Assembly (NCBI RefSeq): GCF_047663525.1 | Contig: NC_092621.1 | Location: 10,761,001-10,825,000 of the forward strand | Source of the DNA: Anas platyrhynchos | Taxonomy: Eukaryota; Chordata; Aves; Anseriformes; Anatidae | Length of the DNA stretch: 64,000 nucleotides | Reading direction: 5' to 3' | In this document: piece by piece, positions 31,602-42,459 of the stretch | How positions within the stretch are numbered: the first letter of the stretch is position 1 | Layout of the letters: each line of letters opens with the position of its first letter | Notes under the pieces: model-generated | What the model was told of the DNA's origin: nothing | Database searches by the model: none | The model's input: the letters and a program-made list of their open reading frames with translations, nothing else | Program-made: the position numbers and the translations under genes

Positions 31602-32641
31602 ATGGGGAGCGGTGCCTTCGCCCTGGCCCTGCTCCTGGCCCTGGTGGTGTGCATCAGCCCCGCGGAGAGGAAGGTAGGGGGCTAAGGGATGGGGTGAGGG
31701 CTCTGCACATGGGGACGGTGCATGGCCCGTGTCCCTGTCCCCGCAGTGCCAGCTCAGCGGGCTGTGGAGGAACGAGCAGGACTCACTGATGGAGATTTCG
31801 GCACTGACTGATGACGGCGGCTTCCAGGGCGAGTACCTCACCCGGGTGACCCTCGCCGGCGGCTGTCCCCGTGTCTCCCCGCTGAAGGGAGCCCAGCAGC
31901 AGCCCAGTGAGGTGGCATCGCCCACTTTTGCCTTCACCGTGCGGTGGGACGTGTTCTCCAGTAAGTGCTGGGGCACCGGGGCCAGCACCATGAGTTGCTC
32001 CAGCAGCCAGCTGGACTTGTCCTCCCCTGGGAAGTCTGCCTGGGGAAAAGGGGGGGCTTCGGGGCACCCCAGCACAGGGGGGCAGTGATCGGGTGCCGTC
32101 CCCCTCCCACCTCACCCCTTCCCCATAGATGCCACCACCACCTTCGCTGGGCAGTGCTTCGTGGAGGCGAGCGGGAGGGAGGTGCTGAGCACCACGTGGC
32201 TGCTGCGCGAAGCCGTTGGGTCCCTGGAGGAGGACTGGAAAGCCACCAGGTAGCGGGGGGACGTGGTGGGCAGTGGCACTGGGGATGGGTCCTCCCCCGC
32301 ACCCCTCAGAGCATCCCTTAGTGGGGTGAGCAGGGCGTGGGGGCTGCCCCAAGGGAGCCCTCCGGTGTGAGGTTTGCAGCCAGGAGGGGGAGAGCTGATG
32401 GGGTTGTGGGGAATGGACACGGGGTGTCCAGCAGCTGCATGGGACAAGCTGGGGAACATTTGGGGACACCCCCCATCACATGCGGCGCTGAGCAGGCTGC
32501 GTATGTGGGTCGTCTCACGGGACCTCTCTGCTTCCCTGCAGGGTGGGCAGAAACATCTTCACGCGCAAACGTGCCCCAGGAGGGAAGATCCTGCACAGCT
32601 TGTCCTCGTCCTGCGAGGATGCGGCTTCACCCACCCCGTGA
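31602..32641 (+). CDS. Biotin-binding-protein-like avidin relative, copy G
   Basis: Exons 31602-31673, 31747-31960, 32129-32249, 32542-32641 join to 168 residues. The signal peptide is unlike the other copies (MGSGAFALALLLALVVC). The mature protein starts KCQLSGLWRNEQDSLMEIS. N12, S16, Y33, T35, T38, W70, F79, W97, W110 and N118 are kept. It has an extra Cys in the loop after strand 4 (AGGCPRVSP) and a one-residue longer WDVFSNAT turn that carries an N-glycosylation sequon. The C-terminus runs about 20 residues beyond avidin (KRAPGGKILHSLS...), with another Cys. This fits the egg-yolk biotin-binding protein branch rather than avidin proper; the name is inference. Confidence 0.88.
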
Positions 32642-32751
32642 AGGTGTGACAGCTAAGCAGGGGCTCTCGGGGTGACCCCCGCTGCCCCATGGCCATGGCA
32701 AAGCTTGCACCCCACAGGTTCTGCATGCCACAGCCTAACCCAGCCTCAAAC

Positions 32752-32757
32752 ATTAAA
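32752..32757 (+). promoter_or_regulatory. Possible variant polyadenylation signal of copy G
   Basis: ATTAAA 110 bp after the stop, directly followed by an A-run. No AATAAA is closer. Confidence 0.4.
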
Positions 32758-32759
32758 AA

Positions 32760-32796
32760 AAAAAAAAAAGAAAAGAATCCATATTAGCCAAGGCTG

Positions 32797-32830
<34 letters not shown>

Positions 32831-35640
32831 CATCCTCATTCCCTGCCAGGCAGCGGGACCTGCAAAGCACGGAGCGTTTCCATGCTTTATCAGGCAACAT
32901 TTTCCATCACCCTCAGCAGACGAACTCCCACGCCTCTCCCCGCGGCTGTGCAGGTTCCCCGGTCACCCCGACCTCTCTCCGCTCGCCCAGCCGCCCAGCA
33001 CAGCTCTGGTTACAGCCCATATTTTGGGTCCCGTCCTCTGCTCTTTGCGCAACCCCATCAAAACTGGGCCACGCGCGTTTCGTCTCCAAAGCAATCTGAT
33101 TTATTCTTCCAGGCTCCCTCTGCCTTGACAGCTGCCTCTCTTTCGAGCGGGCTTGCCAGGTTTCCGCGAGTTGTTCCATTTCCACCAACATCCATCAGCT
33201 GGTGCTAGTGGATAAAAATACGGCCGGTGCTCGAGCGGGGTTTCCCCGAAGAAGGGCTGCAATACTTCTGCTGCCAGCTGGGGCTCTCCCCAGACCAGGA
33301 AAAGTTCATACTGTGGGCGTGCAGCAGTGTTGTGCAGAGCAAAACAGAGAGGGGCTTCACTCTGCAGCACTATGGGGCTGACTGAGGGCTGGCCAGAGCG
33401 TTTACCCCTTCCCTTGCCTTTTGCCCACCTTTCTGGTCTGCCAGCGGTACAATTCCCAGCATGTACCCATATGAGCGTCCTGGTGCCCACAGCCCCCCGT
33501 GTCCAGCTGCAGGATTTGTCTCTGCGTCACCCCACAGGCTTTGCCACGAGCTCCCCGTCAGCAGGATGGCACTGCCAGCATCCCCAGCCCAGCCCCGCGG
33601 GCACGGCAGCTGAAGCTCAGCGGAGCGGCACGGCCCTGGCTTGGCACTGTGCTGCGAGCTGGGGGAGCAGGTTTCAGCTGATTAACCACTTCCAGTGCCT
33701 AGCAAACTATTGTCCAGCTGTCTGTCCCCCTTCTGGGGGAAGCTGGGGGCATGCCTTGCGGGCAGGCTGGCTCCTGTGAGATCCTGCCCGTGGGCTGGTG
33801 ATGGGAGCAAGAAGTCCTCACACTCCCTGCCCCAGGAAGGCACCGAAACTGGCACGGGTACCAAAATGCCACCAGGCTACATGGGAGGCTGGCCCCGTGA
33901 ACAGCCTGTCACCAGGGCTGGGCTCCTCGCATCCTTTTCCTCATTCACGTCCTGCCCGGTGGCTGCACCCACCTGGTTTCGGGGAGGTGAAACTCCCCTG
34001 CTGCCCCCTGGAAGCCAGCCCCCCCTTTGCCTTGCGCCAGGGCTTTGGCTCAGCTGGGACGTGAGGCTGGCGACGTGGGGACACCCCCAGGGGTGAGCAC
34101 GGGGGGCTCAGCACAGTGCATGGTCCCCGAAAAACAAACCACTCACCCCTCTTGGCCATCCCTGTGCGCGGTGACGTCCTGGGCCGGCAGGCAAAGAACC
34201 AAAACAGCTGCCAAAGCTGTCAGGTTTCCTTCAAGGCTTGGCTGAATTGTTGAGACCTGCTGGAGTTGCTCATTAACCCCACGGGATGGGCTGCCTACAG
34301 GCTTTCCTTCAAAGACCGGGGGGTTCGATGTGACCATATAAATGGGTAATCCTACTATTTTCTTTTTAGCACACCAGTTACCACTGCATCTTAGAGGGCC
34401 AGCTTTCAGAAAGGCCCGCACGGACAGCTCTCTAGGCTGGGCTGGTGATCTTTGGTTCCAGAGAGGAGTCATTTTCTCCACCGTTTGTGGAGAAATATTT
34501 CCCAAGGCTGACTCAATCGCAGGGCTCGCCACGTGCTGCCCGGTTTGGGGGACGTCGGAGGATGCTCAGCGCACAGACCCTGCGCACCAGCTCCTGCACG
34601 CGACCAGGCTAAGGTTTATTAAATCTAGGAAAAGTAATGGTAAATAGTGCTGATGCTGGAGTTTCTATTCTGCTGATCGAAACCTATCCAGGTGTAAATG
34701 AGCTGTGCCCGGGCAGCCAAAGTAAACCCAGCAGCTTAATAGGAAATCCTACCTCGAGGTGCAGCCGATTCCTAGATAAAAGCAAAGTCAACACAGCAGC
34801 GAGAATTTTTCCAAGAAAGGCACGGCTGCTGTCACAGCAGGGGCATGTGTTTGTGTGCAGCAGAGAGACCAAGGGCTGGAAAATCATTGGGAAATGAGCC
34901 ACGAGAGCCTAAATCCCCAGACTGGTCCTGCTGGGAAGTGCAATGCTGGGGGAGCAGCGAGGGGTCCGCAGGCTTCTGCGGAGAGGTGGCAGCGAGGTGC
35001 CCAGCAGCACGGGCACGGGTCAGTCCTGCAGCTGAGAGAAACCAGGGCTCAGAAGTGAGGCTAAAACAAAAGGAGAACAGAGATGAATTTCTGAGCTGTT
35101 CCTTACAAGAAATGGATTTATTTTCTTTTTCTCTGTGCCTGTGGGTGATGACTGGGGAAGTAATACTTGTTTTTTAAGAGGTCACCTTGGATGTTTTTAA
35201 GGAACATATGAGAAAATCTGGCATGAACTGAGTCACGTCAGCCTCCTCGGCCGGCAACAAAAGCGGAAGTATGAAAATACATGAATAAAGCGACTTGAAA
35301 ACCCCGCCATAAAAATAATATTTGTCAGCACTAGAACACGACATCCAAGATATTCGAGGAATGCTTGCTTCTCAGAATCAGCCTTTTTCCTCTAACCTGC
35401 CAACACGGCAGCAGACCTGTATGCTGGCGCACCCAGGGCGTGATGGTTTCATGCTCCTTAATGGCTTTTTCAGGGCTGGGGGGTTTTGCTTATTAAGAAA
35501 TGAATAAAGACTTTATTAAAAAGGGGTTTGGGAGAGCGTGAGCCCCTGGGGCTGCACCCGGTGTTTGGCTGCAGCCGGGAGCGAGCTGCACACCGGGAAA
35601 CCTCGCAGCAGCTCTGGTCCAAATTTGTTTTGGATGATGG
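32760..35640. other. Spacer between copies G and H
   Basis: No supported gene. It begins with an A-run (32754-32768) and a T-run (about 32801-32827) separated by 32 bp. The stretch 33690-33910 resembles the GBA2 3' flank at 10575-10750. The rest is unique-looking, with scattered short open frames that lack splice or homology support. Confidence 0.5.
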
Positions 35641-36025
35641 AGCTGGGTGAGGAGGAGCGGGCTGGAGCTGTGATGCTGTCATCCCTGCGGGGGCTGGTGT
35701 AAATGCTGCTGGGCACAGCATGTGCTGCCTGGCCACAGCCCCGAGGTGGCCGAGGGTCAGCAGAAGGGAGCATCCTCCCTGAAAGGGGTTTTCCCCAGCT
35801 AAGCCTCTGTGCAGCCAGCCTCCCCGCGGGGCTCTTTGTAAAAGCCAGCAAGGAGGGACAGTTTCAACACCGGGTTTTGGGAATCCGTGCCTGCAGCTGG
35901 GAACTGCCGAGGTGGAACCGCCCCAAATTGCACAACCCAACCCTGGACAGAGCTGGCACCCCGCGGCAATAAAAAGGCGAGGGAGCCCTGCGAGGAGCAC
36001 AGCCGCTCATCCACCTGCTGCAGAG
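35641..36025 (+). promoter_or_regulatory. AVD: Promoter of the avidin copy H
   Basis: Shares its distal part with copy F and its proximal part with all avidin-type copies. AATAAAAAGG at 35968-35977 takes the TATA position. ACCGGGTTTTGGGAATC and GCAACTTCC-like words are specific to this copy. Confidence 0.6.
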
Positions 36026-37023
36026 ATGGTGCCGACGACCTCCCTCCTGCTGCTGCTCGGCCTGGCCCTGCTGGCCCCCGGCCTCTCTGCTGAGAAGGTA
36101 AGGGGATGGGGACGGTTTGGGGATGGGTTTGGGGGCCTCTTTGCCTGCCTCCTGCCCGGTGCTGAGCGATCTCTGCCCCAGTGCGTGCTGACCGGGCTCT
36201 GGATCAACGACCTGGGCTCCAACATGACCATCGGGGCTGTGAACAACAATGGTGAGTTCACCGGCACCTACCACACGGCTGTGACGGCCACGACAAAAGA
36301 GATCAAAATATCACCGCTCAGGGGAAACCAGCACAGCAGCAACCAGAAGAGCCAGCCCACCTTCGGCTTCACCGTCAAGTGGAGCTTTTCAGGTTATTCT
36401 CCTCGCCCAGCCTCCCTGCGGTGTCCCCGGGGCTTCCCATCCCTCCTTGTGCTGCCCCCAACCCCACCGCTGATGCTGTCCTGCCCTTCCCTGCTGCATC
36501 CCTGATGATCCCTGCCTTTGGGCTCCCCGATGTCTCCCCCATCCCCTGCTGTGCCCGCAGTGGGTCCCCATCCCTGCCCCCAGAGCCACCTCCTGGTCCC
36601 AGGACCCAAAGGAGGGGCTGGGGCTGAACTCCCTGCTGTCTGCCCATCTCCATGCAGCCCCCGTCCCCTTATCCCTCCCTGCCCCAACGCCACCATCCCC
36701 GAGCGAGCTGTCCCCAGGGCCAAGGAGTCCCAGACCTGGCCACACTCCCCTCACCTGCCCTTCCCCGCAGACTCCACCACCGTCTTCACGGGCCAGTGCT
36801 TCGTGGATGAGCACGGCAAGGAGATCCTGAAGACCATGTGGCTCCTGCGGTCACACGTCAACAGCATCGATGACGACTGGAAAGCCACCAGGTGAGCCCG
36901 GGGCAAAGGTATGGGACCTGGCAGCGATGTGGTGGCCCCGTGCCTCCTGCCTGACGTCTCCTGCTCTGTCCCCACAGGGTCGGCATCAACACCTTCACCC
37001 GCCTGCGCAAGCGCTGGGAGTGA
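36026..37023 (+). CDS. AVD: Avidin (copy H, closest to classical avidin)
   Basis: Egg-white biotin-binding tetramer. Exons 36026-36097, 36182-36392, 36771-36891, 36978-37023 join to 149 residues. Signal peptide as in other avidin-type copies; mature start EKCVLTGLWINDLGSNMTIGA. All biotin contacts in chicken avidin numbering are present: N12, S16, Y33, T35, T38, W70, F72, S73, S75, F79, W97, W110, N118. The 4-5 loop keeps the long form (GNQHSSNQKSQPTF), which is three residues shorter in copies B, D and F. It has one N-glycosylation sequon (N17) and a basic tail, FTRLRKRWE. It is the only avidin-type copy with S73 and without the CR1 fragment in its 3' UTR. Confidence 0.95.
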
Positions 37024-37098
37024 GGGTGGCCCCGTGGGGTCCCAGGCCAGTGTCGGTGCTGGGCTGCAGACCCAGCTCCTTCCTCTTCCTTTGCTCCC

Positions 37099-37104
37099 AA
37101 TAAA
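37099..37104 (+). promoter_or_regulatory. AVD: Polyadenylation signal of avidin copy H
   Basis: AATAAA 76 bp after the stop, followed by GCTTTGCTGC as in the other copies; this 3' UTR lacks the CR1 insertion. Confidence 0.8.
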
Positions 37105-38520
37105 GCTTTGCTGCAAAACATCCTCTGGCTCTTGTCTTCTCACCTCCCGTCTGCCAGGACATCCTCCTGTGGTGTCCCAGTGCCTCTCCCATCTCCTGTG
37201 GCCCCCATCCCACGATCACCCCGAGGTCCCCACCACCTCCAGGGGATTCAGGACGCTGCTCAGCCCCACACGAGCTGGGGATAGTGTTGTGGCTGTGCCA
37301 GCAGCATGCCCCGTGCCACCCAGTGCGTGCAGGGAGAGCCGTCAGGGACAGTCCCCGGCGAGGACGAGGAGGGGGGGGTCACAGAAATAGCAGGCTCCTG
37401 CTGTTCCTCTGCCCGATGGGAACACCATGCGTCTGAAGGGCTCATTCCTGGCATTTTTCTCATCGCTGCCCCTTGTGCCACGGCGTGAAGCCATGCCATG
37501 CTGCCTTCCCCTTGCTGGCTCACAGCTGCTTGCTGCAAGGCAGGCATGGCAGCATGGAAAATGGTGAAAAAACAGCATTACTGCGGTGGAAGGGGCTGAG
37601 GACACAGGGCACCGACCCCGAAATGTCTCCAGAGCAGCACCTGGACCCGACGCGCAGGCTCTGAGACCCCCCAGCTCTCCCCTCCTGGCGCTCGGCAGGG
37701 TGGCAGGTACGGGGTGCAGTGCCCGGCACTGCTGCCAACACCGCCACGTCTCGCCTTGGACGGCGCGCAGGGATACTGGTTAGCCCCAGGCCAACGTCTG
37801 GGACTCCAGCTGGCACCGGCAGCATTACACACCCTGCCCTCAAACTGCAGAAAAAACGAAACAAATGCAATTCCGGGCTCCTAGACCGCAGGAGGTGGCT
37901 GGGGAAGGAGCAGCAGCCGCCTTCCCGGGGTCACCTCGCCCCAGAAGCAGAAGCGCGCTGCCACCTGTCCCGAGGCACAGCCCCACTCTTCCGCTTCTTC
38001 TTCTCACGAGCGGAGACGAAGCAAGCAGTTTTACTTCTTGTCCACCCACACAACCCCTCTCCCAGTGCTTTTCTGCCACAAGCATGCCTCCTTCCCTTGG
38101 GGTTCCCGCACCCCAAGCCCCGCGTTGGGCTCAGGAGCCACCCCGGTGACCCCGGCAGAGCTCAGCACGCAGCCCCCGGGCAGCAGCCGTCGCCCCCCAG
38201 CCCCCCGCAGGGACGGGGCTGTTGCACCACTCCAGCTTTGCTCCACTTCCTGCGATTGTGCAGCTTCTCCTTATGAAAGCAGAGGTGGGGGCAGACGGCG
38301 GGCTCCTTGCACTTCCTCCAGGGGAAGCTGCTGGGTTCTGCCGCAGCTTACAGCACCGCAGGCTGGCGCACTCAGCACCTGCTCATCCCGAATTATTCAC
38401 AGGGTGCCACGCATCCCCAGCCTCTGCTGGGCTGGGCAGGGGGCTCCTGCACTCGGGGTGCTTCTGCAGGGCTCCCAGCACCGTGCCCAGCCTCAGCCGG
38501 CCAGCCCAGAGCCAGCTGAT
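37105..38520. other. Spacer between avidin and CREB3
   Basis: No gene recognised. GC-rich, with short open frames only. Confidence 0.5.
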
Positions 38521-38996
38521 TGCGTGAGGAAAATCTCCAATAATTTTCTCCAGACAGGATCTCCCGTGAAACTATTTTATTTGTGATTGTAACGGTGGGC
38601 GTCCTGTCAACCAGGAGCGCATTACAGTAAATAAACCTTAACCTCTTGTTGCCTATTACCCGACACCCGATCACCTCCTGTGTTTTCTCACTGAGTACTA
38701 CAGCTTCACAAGCTACTCAACGCTCCTCTATAACATATCTGTAAAATTATTTTGTTTTTCCAACCCTTTAATTTCTCCTTTCTTACACTTTGAGAACCCG
38801 TGATCTTTGTTTTTACTGTTCTCACACCTATTTTTCTCATCCTGTTTTTCTCAAGCTTCTACCTTATTTTGGAATGCCGAGGCCTTCCACTGTCCACTTA
38901 ACCTACTTAACATTTCTCGTTATGACTACACAACCACCTTGGAACACAGAAACCTAGCTCTCTACTGCAAAAACACAACTTCTGTTGTTTCTCACA
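38521..38996 (-). mobile_element. Solo LTR-like element near the CREB3 3' end
   Basis: Homologous along its length to 7792-8261 in the GBA2 intron. AATAAA on the - strand near the left edge could also serve as a polyadenylation signal for CREB3, whose stop codon is about 600 bp away on the same strand. Confidence 0.6.
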
Positions 38997-39198
38997 CCTT
39001 CAAAGCTGGGGTGCTCAGCACCCAGCCAGCGGACAGGAACCCCCTCAAACCAGGAGGCCCCCCAGCCTTCCCCTTCACCCTCTGCACTCCAGCTCGGAGA
39101 TCTCCCCACCCCACCTCGGGCAGGCTCCTGTGACAGCTCCGGGGTGCAGGAACGGATCATCCACAGCACAATTCCTCCCTGGTAACCCCCCCTCTGAG

Positions 39199-42100
39199 CT
39201 ACCAGCCGCCAGGAGATGATTTAAAAGCCTGCGCTCTGACAGACCCTCTGCCAACACAGCTCTGCGGGGCGCCCGGCCTCACCCCGGCCGGCAGAAAGCA
39301 GGGGGCGAGGGGCACATCTCCTTGGTGTGCTGCTGCTGCTGGATAAAGACGCTGGTGCTGCGCTCCTCCTACTCCTGCCTCTTGGCTCTCCATGGCACCA
39401 GCACCCCCGAGGGCGAGGGGTGGCTGCAGGAGAGCTGCTCCCTGCGGCTGGGGAGGACCCAGCTCGGAGCCCGCTGCGGCAGCAGGGTCAGAGGAGGAGG
39501 AGCTGGTGTTGAAGGCGTACCTCAGATCGGGCACGGGCAGGCTCTGCCCCTCGCCCCACGAGGGATTGAGGCTGCCCTGCAGCGAGGTGCCCTCGGACTC
39601 GGTGTTCAGCCTCTCCAGCACAGCCTCCTCCTGCCTGCCTCGTGCTGCCTGCCACGCCGGGTGCAGGCACCTCGCCGTGGTGTCCGTGGCCGTCAGCTCT
39701 CGCACCAGGGCCTGCAGTTTGTGCAGCTGCTCCATCAGGGACCTGCAGGAGAGCAGGCACGACATCTCAGCGACTGGCTGTGACCCTCCCCACCCCACCT
39801 CCGGCCACCAACTCACGTGTTGTCCTTCTGCAGGAGCTGCACCTTCTTCTGCAGCTCGTGGTTCTGAGCCGTGCAGATTGCCACCCTGCAAACAGCAGAG
39901 GGTGTGGGGGGAAAAAAAAAAAACAGAGAGGTTTTAACTCGTTAGTCAGCAGCAGGGACTTCACCAGGGGGGTTTCCTCAGGGAACAGCCACAGGCACTG
40001 CTGGGTCTGCTCAACACTTGGCTCAAGTGCCTCCCCCAAGCCTAACGGAGCAGGAGGGCCATGCCCCGAGCTTCTGAGCCCCCCCAGCAGGGTCTGCTGG
40101 CTTTCTGCCCGCGGAGAAAAGACCCCAGCAGCAGCAGAGCACAGCAGTGGTGTGTTTGTGTGCCCGTACCTGTTCTCCAGGCCCACCACGTAGATCTTAT
40201 CCTTGCGATGGCTGTCCAGGGCCAACTGATGGCTCCGCATTTTCCGGCACGTTTTCTTCAGCAGCCACTCCTCAGCCTGCAAGAGCCATTCCTCATCAGC
40301 AGCCCTCCCCCGAGGTGATAGCACAGCCCTGACAAACGCTGCACAGCTCTCAGCCTTGAAAGCAGAAAGCTGCCTGCTTCTGTGCCCTACTCCTCCCACG
40401 CCACTGCATGAATGCAAAAGCTGCAAGGCAAACTCTGGCCTGCTGATAAGACCGGCAGCTTCCTGGCGTAGCAGAGCAATAAAATAAAACGAAGGAAGGC
40501 AAAAAGACGAAAAGCAGGCAGCACACAAGCCACCAGGCAATTAGGGAGAAGGCTGAAAGCACTCGTGGTGTTACTGCCTCCTGCGGTCAGTCTCACAAGG
40601 ACCAAGAGCCAGGGCCCCAAAGGGAGGAGCAGGACCCTGATGCCTGCTGCGTGTGGCCCTGCCGAGGCACCATCCTGCATTTTCAGCTCCAAAGGAAACA
40701 AAGTCTGAGGATTTTGAGGAATCAAAGTCTGTTTGGGACTGGCAGGCTGCAGCCAGGACTCACTTTGCTCAGTTGCTGGCCGGTCTGCAGTGGTGCACCT
40801 TTGTTCTCCAGGAGCTGATTCCCCTCCCCGGGCAGCACCACCTCTGGTAAGGCAGGCTAGAAAAACAGCAGAAATAAGAAATATACCTACTGAAAATCCA
40901 AAGCACAGGGAGGGAGCCCACCCCGGGGCAGGGAAGGGATGCAGAAGCTCCCTGAAAGCTTTCCCAAAGGTATCTTCCCTTTTCTACAGGCAAGGGAGAA
41001 ATTGCTCTGAGGAATGTGATGAGAAGCAAAGGCTGGGCCCACCGGCACAGGCTGCCTTAGGCACAGCAGTCAGTACCTGCGTGGTGGCTTCGGGCAAGGG
41101 CTGGGGTCCAGCATCCACGTTAACAGCAACTGGGAAACTGGTGCTCGGCTGCACTGCCACATCCATGCTCTCCTGACCCATCCATGGCTCTGGGGAAGGA
41201 AGGAAAGAAGGGAGAGTCAAGCTGTGGGCCTCAGCGAAGCAGCACAAAAACCTCACCAGCCACATCCGAGTAGCGTGAAATTGTGATTTTATGCCTGAAA
41301 AGGCACGATAGCAGTCTCTGCATCGCTGCTTTGTGCCCCCACAGGAGGCCTCTGTGTCAGGGTGCTTTTCTGCACACTTTCCTTCTTTTTTTCAGGCACC
41401 GCACCATGCATAGCCAGGCCTGAAGGGCCCCCCACATCGCTCACCAGGGTTGATGGAAGCATCTCCTTCTGTGTTTCCCCTCACGCTTCTTTCTGGTGCC
41501 GGCCAGCCTTGCTGGGGGGAAGAGCTGTGATCACCCTGCACCACGTCCGAGCTCTGCGTGTTGCTGGCCGGGGCACTGCCGGGGCTCTGGGGCAGGCTCT
41601 GCTCCCCAGAAACACCGCTCTTGTTGCCAGGCAGCTTGGAGATGTACAGCGACTCCACCGTGTCCAGAAAGGAGCTCAGCATGTCCAACAGCAACTCGTC
41701 CACCTCCCGGTTCAGCCGCTATAAAAGAAAAAAAAAAAAAAAACAAAAAAACAAAACTTTCATGAGCACGGAGCCAACCCAGACCTCCCCAGGAGGAGCC
41801 ACCCCCCAGGCATAGCTCACCTCGAGGTCAGGCAGGCTCCCCTGGGCCAGCAGGAGCCTGTCCCCGGCCGCCTCACCCCCGTGCCCCCCAGCTGGGTTCT
41901 GCTTCTGCTTCTGCTCTGCTGGGGGCTGCGGGCTCGGCATGGGCTCGGCAGGCAGCGGGGGGCACTGGGGGGCGTTGGGGAGCACCGGGGGGCATCGAGG
42001 GGCACCGGGAGGGGGTGTGGGGGGGTGAGGGGCAGCGGGGAGCAATGCGGGGGGGCACCGAGGAGCGCCGGGGGGCATCGAAGGGCATTGGGGGGGAGCG

Positions 42101-42459
42101 GGGAGCACCGGGGGGGGGCACGGAGGGGCACCGGGGGGCACCGGAGGGCATTGTGGGGGCGCGGGGAGCACCGGGGGGCCCCGAGGAGCCCCGGGGGGCA
42201 CCGGAGGGCATTGGAGAGCAGCGAGGAGCACCGGGGAGCCCCGAGGAGCCCCGGGGGGCACCGTGAGCCCCCGGGTGGGGAGGGCCGGGGGGGCAGGCCT
42301 CGGCCAGCGTGCGAGATGCACGGGGTAGGCAGGGGGGCTGTAGGGCGGCTCGGGGGGCACACCGGGACCCGAGGGAGGGCTAACGGGGCCGGGGGGCAGC
42401 GTGAGGGCGGCGGGGAGGGACCGTGAGTGCAGCGGGTCCGGCGGCGGCGGCGGCTCCAT
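39199..42459 (-). CDS. CREB3: CREB3-like bZIP protein, diverged
   Basis: Identified by position between avidin/GBA2 and TLN1 and by the zipper. Seven - strand exons join in phase: 42459-41821, 41718-41445, 41189-41077, 40856-40764, 40276-40170, 39885-39817, 39742-39199, giving 612 residues from the first ATG; a later start is possible because exon 1 is mostly a Pro-rich repeat (human CREB3 is about 370-400). Exon 2 has the acidic EVDELLLDMLSSF; exon 4 matches the segment before the basic region. Exon 5 should be the basic region but reads RKMRSHQLALDSHRKDK, so both bZIP-invariant residues (Asn and Arg) are replaced, followed by the conserved YVVGLENR. Exons 6-7 give the zipper (CTAQNHELQKKVQLLQKDN, SLMEQLHKLQALV). 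The membrane helix expected right after the zipper in CREB3 (ER-anchored factor) is not seen. Confidence 0.8.
41950..42260 (-). repeat. GC-rich coding minisatellite in CREB3 exon 1
   Basis: Imperfect ~27-30-bp units of GGGGGGCACCGG/AGGGCATTG type on the + strand, translated on the - strand as repeated PPGAPRGPPVLPAPPQCP-like blocks, about ten units. In frame throughout. Confidence 0.8.

Noticed and set aside
32754-32827. A-run and T-run 32 bp apart, a possible hairpin or promoter
   Set aside because: Homopolymer tracts of this kind recur across the window and nothing nearby supports a function.
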